29,435 nt of DNA from an uncultured Actinomycetes bacterium (GTDB taxonomy: Bacteria > Actinomycetota > Thermoleophilia > Gaiellales > F1-60-MAGs149): assembly GCA_903873565.1 (NCBI GenBank), contig CAIQOY010000041.1:1-29435 (forward strand), written 5' to 3'. Made by a program: the position numbers and the translations under genes. Positions 1-8,331 of the stretch are shown one piece after another (the stretch's first letter is position 1; every line of letters starts with the position of its first letter). The notes beneath the pieces were generated by a model. That model did no database searches and had not been told where the DNA came from. It saw only the letters and a list, made by a program, of their open reading frames with translations.

Positions 1-368
1 GACGTGCGCCGCGGCGGGCGGTCGTCCGCGCGGGGCGCGGGGCGCTCGCTACGGGGCGCCTCGGCGGCGGGCGCGGGGCGCTCCTCCGCGGGCGGAGCCT
101 CGGGCTCCGGCTTGATCGCGTTCGGGTGCGACGCGGCGGGGTCGGGCGCGGCGGCGGGCGCCTTGGCGGCCGGGGCCTTCTTGGCCGCGACGCCGGGCTT
201 CTTCTTGGCCGGCTTCTGGGGCTTGGAGCCCGCGAGCGCGCGTGCGGCGGCGACCTCGTCGACCATGTCGCGCTGGATCGGGACGCCCGCCTCGAAGAGA
301 ACGCGCGCGACCTCGTTGGGATCCAGGCCGCGCTCGCGCGCGATCTCTACGATTCGCCGTTTCGCCAT
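1..368 (-). CDS. infB: Translation initiation factor IF-2, N-terminal part (cut by window edge)
   Basis: IF-2 is the GTPase that brings initiator tRNA to the 30S subunit. Only the first 122 codons are in the window. The ATG at 368-366 opens with MAKRRIVEIARERGL, followed by a helical IF2_N-type segment (DPNEVARVLFEAGVPIQ) to about residue 45. After that comes a low-complexity Lys/Ala/Pro-rich linker (PAKKKPG, then Pro/Ala/Glu/Arg stretches), as is usual before the G domain in actinobacterial IF-2. The GTPase domains lie beyond position 1. It starts 12 nt after the ylxR stop, in the conserved order rimP-nusA-ylxR-infB. That order and the N-terminal motif make the call secure although the catalytic domain is not visible. 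Confidence 0.95.
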   Translation of the reverse strand, partial: MAKRRIVEIARERGLDPNEVARVLFEAGVPIQRDMVDEVAAARALAGSKPQKPAKKKPGVAAKKAPAAKAPAAAPDPAASHPNAIKPEPEAPPAEERPAPAAEAPRSERPAPRADDRPPRRT

Positions 369-380
369 CAGGCGCTGATC

Positions 381-653
381 CTAGCAATCAGCGGGATTCG
401 GCCCCTCCGCCAGCATGCTGACGACGCGCGCCTCGAGATCGTCGGGCAGGGCCGCGTCGCTGCGCAGGAGGCGCGGGATCGCCCGCCGCTCCAACGCCCG
501 GCGGACGCAGTCCGGATCGGGGCAGAGGTACGTGCCGCGACCGCCCCGGAGGCCGACCTCGACCGCGCCGGAGGCGCCGACCGCGAGCCGCACGAGGCGG
601 TCCTGCGGTCGGCGCCGCCCGCAGCCGGCGCAGGTGCGCTCCGGCCGCGCCAT
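381..653 (-). CDS. ylxR: YlxR family protein (DUF448)
   Basis: This small 90-residue protein belongs to the YlxR family, which is always found between nusA and infB; in Firmicutes it has been linked to RNase P (RnpM). Visible signatures are the N-terminal RTCAGCGRRRPQ with its CxxC pair, RLVRL, and the family hallmark GRGTYLCPDPDC followed by ALERRAIPR. The second Cys pair (C44 and C49 by my count) suggests a metal-binding or structural fold. It starts 6 nt after the nusA stop and ends 12 nt before infB, so it should be co-transcribed. No ylxQ (L7Ae-like) gene lies between it and infB, unlike in Bacillus. Molecular function in this organism is not established. Confidence 0.93.
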   Translation of the reverse strand: MARPERTCAGCGRRRPQDRLVRLAVGASGAVEVGLRGGRGTYLCPDPDCVRRALERRAIPRLLRSDAALPDDLEARVVSMLAEGPNPADC

Positions 654-659
654 CCGGCG

Positions 660-2257
<1,598 letters not shown>

Positions 2258-2261
<4 letters not shown>

Positions 2262-2701
2262 AGCGCCTTCACCAGCTTCCAGATCAGGGTTGTCTTCTTG
2301 ATGTCGGCGTACGGCACCGTGAGGCGCTCGCCGCCGGTCTCCACCGTGCAGTGGTCGTCGTCCGCCGCTACGATCGCGCCGTCGAAGGCGTCGCGGCCGT
2401 CGACGGGGACGCGCAGGACGAACTGGGCCTCGCGGCCCACGCTGCGCCGGAAGTGGTCCGGGCGCGTCAGCCGCCGGTCGAGGCCGGGCGACGACACCTC
2501 GAGGGCCCACTCCTCGCGCAGCGGGCCGAGCAGGCGCGTGACCTCCTCGCAGAGCTCGAGCGAGACGCCGCCCTCGACGTCGATCATGACGCGCAGGAGC
2601 CCGTGGCCGGGGTCGGCCGTGACGTCCCAGACGTAGATGTCCGGGCGCGCGGCGCCGATCAGCTCCGCCACCGCCTGCTGCATATCGCGCGACTCGCCCA
2701 T
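2258..2701 (-). CDS. rimP: Ribosome maturation factor RimP
   Basis: RimP helps assemble the 30S subunit. The 147-residue product has the normal RimP length and layout: an N-terminal alpha/beta domain (IYVWDVTADPGHGLLRVMID, then SLELCEEVTRLLGPL), the family signature LEVSSPGLDRRLTRPDHFRR at about 68-87, and a C-terminal SH3-like domain (GAIVAADDDHCTVE, VPYADIKKTTLIWKL). The start at 2701 is fixed by an excellent ribosome binding site, GGAGGTGAC, directly upstream at 2702-2710; the internal Met at residue 7 has no such site. It is first in the rimP-nusA-ylxR-infB operon, and its TGA overlaps the nusA ATG by 4 nt. The operon leader upstream contains an intrinsic terminator (2731-2753). Confidence 0.95.
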
Positions 2702-2730
2702 GTCACCTCCGTTCGCCGGCGTCGATCCAT

Positions 2731-2753
2731 AAAAAAACGGGCTCGTGGCCCGT
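2731..2753 (-). terminator. Intrinsic terminator in the rimP-nusA leader (probable attenuator)
   Basis: On the minus strand ACGGGC (2753-2748), loop CACGA and GCCCGT (2742-2737) form a perfect 6-bp stem followed by six more U residues (2736-2731). It is the only hairpin with a U-tract that I found in the window. It lies 68 nt after the dtd stop and about 29 nt before the rimP start, between the proposed operon promoter and the rimP ribosome binding site. It could simply end dtd transcription, or attenuate the nusA operon. Confidence 0.85.
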
Positions 2754-2788
2754 GTCGGCCGAGCGCATCACCGCCGCGCTCGTGCCGA

Positions 2789-2796
2789 AGGCTACC
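2789..2796 (-). promoter_or_regulatory. Candidate -10 element of the rimP-nusA-ylxR-infB operon
   Basis: The minus strand reads GGTAGCCT here, the same GGTAnnnT form seen before many other genes in this window. Transcription would start near 2782 and give a leader of about 80 nt with the terminator inside it. No recognisable -35 hexamer is visible. Confidence 0.45.
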
Positions 2797-2820
2797 AGAG
2801 GCCGGGCCGTCGGGGGGCGG

Positions 2821-3264
2821 TCAGGGCGTCACGTCGAGGACGATCGTGACCGGCCCGTCGTTGACGAGCGCGACGTCCATGTGCGCGCCGAAGCGGCCCG
2901 TCGCCGTCTCGAGCCCGAGCGCGGCGAGCCGCGCCCGGTAGGCCTCGACCAGCGGCGCGGCCAGCGCCGGGTCGGCCGCGGCGGTGAACGAGGGCCGGTT
3001 GCCCTTGCGCGTGTCGGCGAGCAGCGTGAACTGGCTGACCACCAGCACCGCCGCGCCGCAGTCGACCGCCGAGCGGTCGAAGCGGCCGTCCGCGTCGGGG
3101 AAGATCCTGAGCGCCGCGGTCTTGTCGGCGGCGCGCTCGGCCACCGCGGCGTCGTCGCCGTCGGCGACGCCCACGAGCGCGACGAGGCCCGGGCCGATCG
3201 CGCCCACCACCTCGCCGTCGACGGTCACGGAGGCCGACGCGGCCCGCTGCAGGACGATGCGCAT
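2821..3264 (-). CDS. dtd: D-aminoacyl-tRNA deacylase
   Basis: Dtd hydrolyses D-aminoacyl-tRNAs (and Gly-tRNAAla) to recycle tRNA and prevent D-residue incorporation. The 147-residue length is standard. The product opens with MRIVLQRAASASVTVDGEVVG and carries both family signatures: SQFTLLAD (77-84) and the NDGPVTIVLD motif near the C-terminus (about 135-144), whose cis-Gly-Pro provides chirality selection. It diverges from the decarboxylase gene on the plus strand. Upstream of the ATG there is a weak TACACC with a 7-nt gap and no Shine-Dalgarno sequence, so it may be leaderless. Downstream of it is the only U-tailed terminator found in the window. Confidence 0.95.
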   Translation of the reverse strand: MRIVLQRAASASVTVDGEVVGAIGPGLVALVGVADGDDAAVAERAADKTAALRIFPDADGRFDRSAVDCGAAVLVVSQFTLLADTRKGNRPSFTAAADPALAAPLVEAYRARLAALGLETATGRFGAHMDVALVNDGPVTIVLDVTP

Positions 3265-3307
3265 CGGATGTGGTGTACCAGACCGGGGCGCCGCCCGGCG
3301 GCTCGGG

Positions 3308-3313
3308 TAGGCT
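3308..3313 (+). promoter_or_regulatory. Candidate -10 (TAGGCT) of the PLP decarboxylase gene
   Basis: GGGTAGGCT resembles the GGTAnnnT elements elsewhere in the window. It would give a leader of about 64 nt, which can form a hairpin (GGAGCC at 3322-3327 with GGCTCC at 3355-3360) before the ribosome binding site GGAGG at 3373-3377. Confidence 0.45.
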
Positions 3314-3383
3314 CCGCCGCAGGAGCCCTGCCCGCGTACGGAGGCGGTCTGGGCGGCTCCCCAGGACCCAGCGGAGGCCGACC

Positions 3384-4808
3384 GTGGCCGACACCCCCCT
3401 GTACGACGCCTACCGGGCCTTCCTGGCGGACCCCGCCACGCCGTTCACGGTGCCCGGGCACAAGCGCAACCCCGCCCTCGTCGACGAGCTGCTCGCGATC
3501 GACCTGCCCCTCTACGGGGCGGTCGAGTCGCTCGACGGGTCGACCGGCATCCTGCCCCGGGCCGAGCGCCGCGCGGGCGAGCTGTGGGGCGCCGACTGGT
3601 GCGGCTTCTCGGTGCAGGGCTCGTCGCACGGCAACATGGCGATCGCCCTGACCCTGGCCAAGCCGGGCGACAAGGTGGTGGTGGCGCGCACGCTGCACAA
3701 GTCGCTCTTCTTCGGGCTCGTCCTCGCCGGGCTCGACCCCGTCTGGGTGCGCCCCGACATCGACGCCCGCACGGGGCTGACCGCGGGCATGCCGCCGGAG
3801 CGCATCGCGGCCGCCCTCGACGCCCATCCCGAGGCGCGGGCGGTGATGCTGATCGAGCCGAGCTACGTCGGCGGCGTCTCGGACGTCGCGGCGATCGCGG
3901 AGATCGCCCACGCGCGCGGCGTGCCCCTGACCGTGGACGCCGCCTGGGGCGCGCACCTCGGCTTCCACCCGGCGCTGCCGCCGCACGCCCTGCAGGCCGG
4001 CGCGGACATCCTGGTGACCAGCGTGCACAAGCACATCACGGGCTTCACGCAGTCCTCGATGGTGCTGGCCCAGCGCGAACGGATCGACATCGACCGCCTC
4101 GAGGCCGCCTTCGAGGGCCTGCACACCACCAGCCCGTCGGGCGGGATCATGGCCTCGATCGACCGCGCCCGCGCGCTGCTCGAGGAGCGCGGCACGGCGC
4201 TCCTGGACGTGGCGATCGCCGAGTCGGAGCGGGCGCGCGAGCGCTTCCGGGCGGTCGAGGGCCTGGGCGTCGTCGGCGCCGACATCGCGGAGCGCAACCC
4301 GGCGCTCCTGATGCACGACCCGACGAAGATCGTGCTCTCGCTCGTCGGCACGGGCGCCAACGGGATCGCCGTCGCCGACGTCCTCGAGGAGCGCGGCATC
4401 ACGCTCGAGTTCGCCGACCGCGACACGTTCTGCCCGGTGATCACGCTCGGCGACACCGCGGAGACCATCGACCGACTCGCGGACGAGGTCATCCGGGCGA
4501 TCGAGGAGCACCGCGGCGACCCGCGCGACCTCGTGCCCCTGACCGCGTGGACCGTCGATCCGGTGACGGCGATGACCCCGCGCGACGCCTTCTTCGCCGA
4601 CCACGTGCGCGTACCGGCCGCCGAGGCGATCGGGCGCATCGCCGCGGAGACCGTGGTGCCGTACCCGCCGGGGATCCCGGCCCTCGCCCCCGGCGAGGTC
4701 GTGCAGGGGCCCGTCGTGGAGGCCCTGCAGGCCGAGGCGGCCGCGGGCACGAGCATCCGCTACTGCGGCGACCCGAACCTCGAGACGATCCTCGTCGTCG
4801 CCGAGTAG
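3384..4808 (+). CDS. PLP-dependent Orn/Lys/Arg decarboxylase family protein
   Basis: This is a fold-type I PLP enzyme of the short (474-residue) basic amino acid decarboxylase group, as in Bacillus SpeA/YaaO, which makes cadaverine, agmatine or putrescine. Visible features: the substrate-site motif VPGHKRNP (23-30), STGILP, the cofactor-stacking region GSSHGNMA (79-86), the PLP-contacting Asp in LTVDAAWGAHLGFHP (D185), and the Schiff-base lysine in TSVHKHITGFTQSS (K216). The C-terminal region has VVPYPPGIPALAPGE, typical of the family. I chose the GTG at 3384 because GGAGG lies 7 nt upstream and the protein begins cleanly with VADTPLYDAYRAFL; the upstream ATG at 3270 adds 38 low-complexity Arg-rich residues. 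Substrate specificity cannot be read from the sequence. It stands alone, diverging from dtd, and ends at a strong hairpin. Confidence 0.88.
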   Translation: MADTPLYDAYRAFLADPATPFTVPGHKRNPALVDELLAIDLPLYGAVESLDGSTGILPRAERRAGELWGADWCGFSVQGSSHGNMAIALTLAKPGDKVVVARTLHKSLFFGLVLAGLDPVWVRPDIDARTGLTAGMPPERIAAALDAHPEARAVMLIEPSYVGGVSDVAAIAEIAHARGVPLTVDAAWGAHLGFHPALPPHALQAGADILVTSVHKHITGFTQSSMVLAQRERIDIDRLEAAFEGLHTTSPSGGIMASIDRARALLEERGTALLDVAIAESERARERFRAVEGLGVVGADIAERNPALLMHDPTKIVLSLVGTGANGIAVADVLEERGITLEFADRDTFCPVITLGDTAETIDRLADEVIRAIEEHRGDPRDLVPLTAWTVDPVTAMTPRDAFFADHVRVPAAEAIGRIAAETVVPYPPGIPALAPGEVVQGPVVEALQAEAAAGTSIRYCGDPNLETILVVAE

Positions 4809-4819
4809 GGGCCCCGGAG

Positions 4820-4860
4820 ACGACGGAGGGCCCCGCTCCGGGGAGCGGGGCCCTCGTCGT
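4820..4860. terminator. Bidirectional GC-rich hairpin terminator
   Basis: A perfect 14-bp inverted repeat (4826-4839 with 4842-4855) extends by five more pairs (ACGAC 4820-4824 with GTCGT 4856-4860) across one bulged G. It lies between the convergent decarboxylase and secreted-protein genes, 12 nt after one stop and 38 nt after the other. There is no U-tract on either strand, as is common in high-GC actinobacteria. Confidence 0.75.
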
Positions 4861-4898
4861 GCCGTTCGCGTCGGGGCTGTGGCCCCGGTGCGGGTTCG

Positions 4899-5897
4899 CT
4901 AGTCGATCTTGGCGACGTTGAAGACGCCCTTGAGGAAGACGATCTTCTGCGCCGTGAACTTCGGCGAGTAGGTCTTCGGGTCGAAGTTCACCTTGCCGCG
5001 GAACTGGGCCCGGATCGAGCCGGGCGCCATGTCGGCGGCGTCGCTGAGCTCCTTGCAGGAGACGACGTCGGGGACCTTGTCCGCGTCCTTGGTGTCCGCG
5101 AAGCAGATGGTCTTCTTGGTCGCCTCGATCACGAAGGACTCGCCCTCGAGCTGGCTGTTGAGGTAGTCCTTGGTCTGCTTGCCGACGCCCTCGGAGACCT
5201 TCCGGAAGGTGACGTCGAACGTGCCGGGGTCCTCGCCGGAGCCCTGCACGTTGATGTCGATGACCATGAACTTGTTCTTCATGTCCTTCTGGATGTCGCC
5301 GGTCGGCGGGGCGTCGAAGCCGCCCATCTCCTCGCCCTCCCTGCCGGGCATGCCGCCCTGCGGACGGCACGGCGCGGTCGGCGAGGGCTGCTGGCCCTCG
5401 GCGCACGGGGGGATCTCCATCTTGCACGGCGCCTGCGGCGTCGGCATCTGGCCGGCCGCGCACGGCGCGAGGTTGGCCCAGTTGATGCCACCCCCGCCCA
5501 TCTGGCCGCCGCCCATCTGGCCACCGCCCTGCTGGCCGCCGCCCTGCTGGCCGCCGCCCTGCGGCATGCCGCCCTGCTGGCCGCCGCCCTGCGGCATGCC
5601 GCCCTGCTGGCCGCCGCCGGAGCCACCGGTGGGCGGCTGGCCGCCGCCACCGGAGAACGCGCCGCCCGGTCCGCCGTTGGCCCCGAAGAAGGCCTGCAGG
5701 GCGTTTATGTCGTTGACGACCTGGCTCGCGCCGTTGCCGGCGGTCGCCGTGCACGGGAACGTCATCGACATCGACGGAGCGCACGGGGCCTGACGGACCG
5801 ACGGGCCCTGGGGCTTCGCAGCACCGACGTTGACCGCAGCGAGGAACGCGAGCGCGACCGCTGCGACGAGAACAACTGCGCGCGTGTGGCGCGTCAT
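4899..5897 (-). CDS. Secreted Gly/Gln/Met-repeat protein, function unknown
   Basis: I do not recognise a family. The 332-residue product has a clear Sec signal peptide (MTRHTR, then the hydrophobic stretch AVVLVAAVALAFLAAV, with cleavage probably near NVGAAKPQ). Next comes a Cys-containing segment (APCAPSMSMTFPCTA), then a glycine-rich tract of GGGQQ, GGMPQ and GGGQM units. A Pro/Cys spacer follows with three or four APC- or PPC-type turns (LAPCAAGQMP, QAPCKMEIPPCAEGQQ, TAPCRPQ). The C-terminal part, about 140 residues, looks globular and mixed alpha/beta (FMVIDINVQGSGED ... GTFDVTFRKVSEGVG ... FTAQKIVFLKGVFNV). The start at 5897 is set by AGGAGG 6 nt upstream; an earlier in-frame ATG at 5912 lies before that site. 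The layout suggests an exported structural or surface protein with a flexible linker, which is inference. Confidence 0.85.
   Translation of the reverse strand: MTRHTRAVVLVAAVALAFLAAVNVGAAKPQGPSVRQAPCAPSMSMTFPCTATAGNGASQVVNDINALQAFFGANGGPGGAFSGGGGQPPTGGSGGGQQGGMPQGGGQQGGMPQGGGQQGGGQQGGGQMGGGQMGGGGINWANLAPCAAGQMPTPQAPCKMEIPPCAEGQQPSPTAPCRPQGGMPGREGEEMGGFDAPPTGDIQKDMKNKFMVIDINVQGSGEDPGTFDVTFRKVSEGVGKQTKDYLNSQLEGESFVIEATKKTICFADTKDADKVPDVVSCKELSDAADMAPGSIRAQFRGKVNFDPKTYSPKFTAQKIVFLKGVFNVAKID
5491..5610 (-). repeat. 15-nt tandem coding repeat (GGGQQ / GGMPQ / GGGQM)
   Basis: Eight 15-nt units lie in frame: two identical 30-nt units (5551-5580 and 5581-5610, encoding GGGQQ plus GGMPQ in alternation) and four diverged single units (5491-5550). 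The perfect identity of the two 30-nt copies suggests recent duplication or slippage, so copy number may vary between strains. Confidence 0.9.
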
Positions 5898-5945
5898 CTT
5901 CTGCCTCCTCATACCTCGGCAGAGAACGGCTCTCCGCCTGGGGCA

Positions 5946-5951
5946 AGTGTA
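5946..5951 (-). promoter_or_regulatory. Candidate -10 (TACACT) of the secreted repeat protein gene
   Basis: The minus strand reads GCTACACTTG about 48 nt upstream of the ATG. This gene uses a Shine-Dalgarno site, so a leader of about 40 nt fits. No clear -35 is visible. Confidence 0.4.
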
Positions 5952-6003
5952 GCGCCGTCCAAATCGCGATGCACCGGCGCGGCGGTGGTGGGCGTGGCCC
6001 GGG

Positions 6004-6633
6004 TCACAGCCCGGCGGGGCGCTCCGCGACGGCCGCGACGTGCGGGAACAGGCTGTGCCCCGGCATCTCCACGGGCACGGGGTGGCGCTCGACGATCGTG
6101 AACCCCGCGGCGGCCACATGGGCGAGCGTGTCGCGGTTCGGGTGGCAGCCCTGCGCGAGCCGGCACCAGGCCGGATCGAGGCGGTCCTGGCGGCGCGCGG
6201 CGGTCGCGTCGGCGGCCCGCACGTGCTCCATGAGGAGCAGGCGGCCGCCGGGGCGCAGCACGCGGCGGATCTCCGCGAGCGCCGCGTCGAGGTCGGGCAC
6301 CGAGCACAGGACGAGCGTCGAGACGACGGCGTCCGCCGCGCCGTCGCCGAGCGGCAGGCGCGCCGCGGTGGCGTCGACGACCTCGGCGTCGGCCGCCGCC
6401 GCGGGCCCCGCCAGGCGCCGGCGCATGGCGGGCGAGGGCTCGACGAGGACCAGCCGCTCGATCGCGCCCCGGTCGTAGAGGGGCAGGTTGGCGCCGGTGC
6501 CGGCGCCGAGCTCCACGACGACCCCGTGGGCGCGCCGCGCGAGCCACGTCCGCCAGCCGCGCATCACCGCGGACTCGCTGCGCACGAGGCGCGCGTAGCC
6601 GGCCGCGAAGAGTCGGTCGCCGAGTCGGGTCAC
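6004..6633 (-). CDS. Class I SAM-dependent methyltransferase (type 11)
   Basis: This 209-residue methyltransferase has SAM motif I as VVVELGAGTGANLPLY (about 38-53), the acidic end of strand 2 in LVLVEPSPAMRRR, motif II around AEVVDATAARLPLGDGAADAV, and motif III as IRRVLRPGGRLLLMEHVRA. The C-terminal GCHPNRDT and AGFTIVERHPVPVEMPG resemble phosphatidylethanolamine or small-molecule methyltransferases, but the substrate is unknown. I chose the GTG at 6633 (VTRLGDRLFAAGYARLV): it is the first start in a conserved-looking N-terminus, and a TAGAAC hexamer ends 7 nt upstream with no Shine-Dalgarno, fitting a leaderless message. It diverges from malate synthase and is followed after about 106 nt by the secreted repeat protein gene. 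Confidence 0.88.
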   Translation of the reverse strand: MTRLGDRLFAAGYARLVRSESAVMRGWRTWLARRAHGVVVELGAGTGANLPLYDRGAIERLVLVEPSPAMRRRLAGPAAAADAEVVDATAARLPLGDGAADAVVSTLVLCSVPDLDAALAEIRRVLRPGGRLLLMEHVRAADATAARRQDRLDPAWCRLAQGCHPNRDTLAHVAAAGFTIVERHPVPVEMPGHSLFPHVAAVAERPAGL

Positions 6634-6640
6634 CTGCGCA

Positions 6641-6646
6641 GTTCTA
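6641..6646 (-). promoter_or_regulatory. Leaderless-type -10 (TAGAAC) of the methyltransferase gene
   Basis: GGTAGAAC on the minus strand is separated by 7 nt from the GTG start at 6633. It matches the window-wide spacing rule, though the last base of the hexamer is C. Confidence 0.45.
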
Positions 6647-6680
6647 CCAGCGGACCGCCGACCGGGCCCGACGGTGCGGC

Positions 6681-6738
6681 TAAGGTGTCGCCCGGGACAG
6701 ATCGGATGATTCCGATCTATTGATAGGAATACGCCTAT
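6681..6738 (+). promoter_or_regulatory. Malate synthase promoter with two inverted-repeat operator candidates
   Basis: A -10-like TAAGGT (6681-6686) is followed by a perfect 8-bp inverted repeat AGATCGGA-TGAT-TCCGATCT (6699-6718) and a second one, ATAGG-N6-CCTAT (6723-6738). Both lie in an AT-rich patch unlike its surroundings, ahead of the ribosome binding site AGGAG at 6742-6746. A repressor bound there would block transcription of aceB; the regulator is not in the window. Confidence 0.55.
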
Positions 6739-6753
6739 GAGTAGGAGCAGCGC

Positions 6754-8331
6754 ATGACCGTCCCGCCCGGACTCGAGATCGTCGGACCCGTCCCGCCCGA
6801 GCGCACCGCGATCCTCTCGGACGAGGCGCTGGCCCTGGCCGCGCGCCTCCAGCGCGAGCTCGGCCCGCGCCGCGCGGAGCTGCTCGCGGCCCGCGCCGAG
6901 CGCCAGGCCCGCCTCGACGCGGGCGAGAGCCTCGGCTACCTCGAGGAGACGCGCGCGATCCGCGAGGGCGACTGGCGGGTCGCCCCCGCCCCGCCCGCGC
7001 TCCAGGACCGCCGGGTCGAGATCACCGGCCCCGCCGAGCCGAAGATGATGATCAACGCCTTCAACTCCGGCGCGCGCGTCTTCATGTGCGACCTCGAGGA
7101 CGCCCTGTCCCCGACCTGGGCGAACGTCCTCGACGGCCAGCAGGCGCTGCGCGACGCGGTCCGCCACGAGCTCCGCTTCACGAGCCCGGAGGGCCGGGAG
7201 TACCGGCTCAACGAGGAGATCGCGACCCTGATCGTGCGCCCGCGCGGCTGGCACCTCGTCGAGCGGCACGTGACCCTCAACGGCGAGCCCCTCTCCGGCG
7301 GCCTCTTCGACCTCGCGCTGCACCTCACGCACAACGCCCACGAGCTCGTCGCGCGCGGCTCCGGCCCCTTCCTGTACCTGCCGAAGCTCGAGTCGCACCT
7401 CGAGGCGCGGCTCTGGAACGACGCCTTCCTGATCGCGCAGGAGGAGCTCGGCCTGCCCGTCGGCACGATCCGCGCCACGGTGCTGATCGAGACCCTGCCG
7501 GCCGCCTTCGAGATGGAGGAGATCCTCCACGAGCTGCGCGAGCACTCCGCCGGCCTCAACGCGGGCCGCTGGGACTACATCTTCTCGGCCATCAAGAAGC
7601 TGCGCGAGCGCGAGGACGCGATCCTCCCGGACCGCGCCTGCGTGACGATGGCCGTGCCGTTCATGCACGCCTACACGCAGATGCTGGTGCGCGCCTGCCA
7701 CCGCCGCGGCGCCCACGCGATCGGCGGCATGGCCGCCTTCATCCCCTCCCGCCGCGACGCCGCCGTCAACGAGGTCGCCTTCGCGAAGGTGCGCGAGGAC
7801 AAGGAGCGGGAGGCCCAGGGCGGCTGCGACGGCACCTGGGTCGCCCACCCCGACCTCGTGCCGCTGGCGCTGGGGATCTTCGACGAGGTCCTCGGCGACC
7901 GCCCCAACCAGGTCGAGCGGCTGCGCGAGGACGTCGACACCGACCCAGCCCGCCTGCTCGCGCTCGGCGAGACGCCCGGCGAGATCACCGAGGCCGGCGT
8001 GCGCACCAACATCTCGGTCGGCGTGCGCTACATCGCCGCCTGGCTCGACGGCCACGGCGCCGTCGCCATCGACAACCTGATGGAGGACGCCGCGACCGCG
8101 GAGATCTCCCGCGCCCAGCTCTGGCAGTGGCTGCGCTTCGGGGTCGCGCTGGCCGACGGCCGCCCGTTCACGCGCGAGCTCTACGCCGTGCTGCGCGACG
8201 AGGAGGTCGAGCGGATCGGCGGGCGCGGCGAGGGCCGCATCGGCGAGGCCGTCGACCTGCTCGACGAGCTGGTCCTGCAGGAGCGCTTCGAGGAGTTCCT
8301 GACGGTGCCGGCCTACGCGCGGCTCGCGTAG
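6754..8331 (+). CDS. aceB: Malate synthase A
   Basis: This enzyme condenses glyoxylate with acetyl-CoA to malate in the glyoxylate shunt. The 525-residue length suits the A isoform (AceB, about 530) rather than the longer G isoform. Recognisable parts: EPKMMINAFNSGARVFMCDLEDA (Mg-binding region of the TIM barrel), RPRGWHLVERHVTLNGEP, the signature GRWDYIFSAIKKLRER, then MHAYTQMLVRACHRRGAHAIGGMAAFIPSRRD with the active-site region, and the C-terminal plug around VEDAATAEISRAQLWQW-like residues (here MEDAATAEISRAQLWQW). The start is fixed by AGGAG about 7 nt upstream. Isocitrate lyase is not in the window. The 3' end overlaps the convergent GNAT gene by 19 nt. Confidence 0.96.
   Translation: MTVPPGLEIVGPVPPERTAILSDEALALAARLQRELGPRRAELLAARAERQARLDAGESLGYLEETRAIREGDWRVAPAPPALQDRRVEITGPAEPKMMINAFNSGARVFMCDLEDALSPTWANVLDGQQALRDAVRHELRFTSPEGREYRLNEEIATLIVRPRGWHLVERHVTLNGEPLSGGLFDLALHLTHNAHELVARGSGPFLYLPKLESHLEARLWNDAFLIAQEELGLPVGTIRATVLIETLPAAFEMEEILHELREHSAGLNAGRWDYIFSAIKKLREREDAILPDRACVTMAVPFMHAYTQMLVRACHRRGAHAIGGMAAFIPSRRDAAVNEVAFAKVREDKEREAQGGCDGTWVAHPDLVPLALGIFDEVLGDRPNQVERLREDVDTDPARLLALGETPGEITEAGVRTNISVGVRYIAAWLDGHGAVAIDNLMEDAATAEISRAQLWQWLRFGVALADGRPFTRELYAVLRDEEVERIGGRGEGRIGEAVDLLDELVLQERFEEFLTVPAYARLA

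Noticed and set aside
3270..3383. ATG 3270 as start of the decarboxylase
   Set aside because: It adds 38 Arg-rich residues with no family similarity, lies upstream of the likely promoter at 3308, and GTG 3384 has a proper ribosome binding site.
5491..5610. Short direct repeats as a CRISPR-like array
   Set aside because: The repeats are contiguous 15-nt units in frame in a glycine-rich protein, with no spacers.
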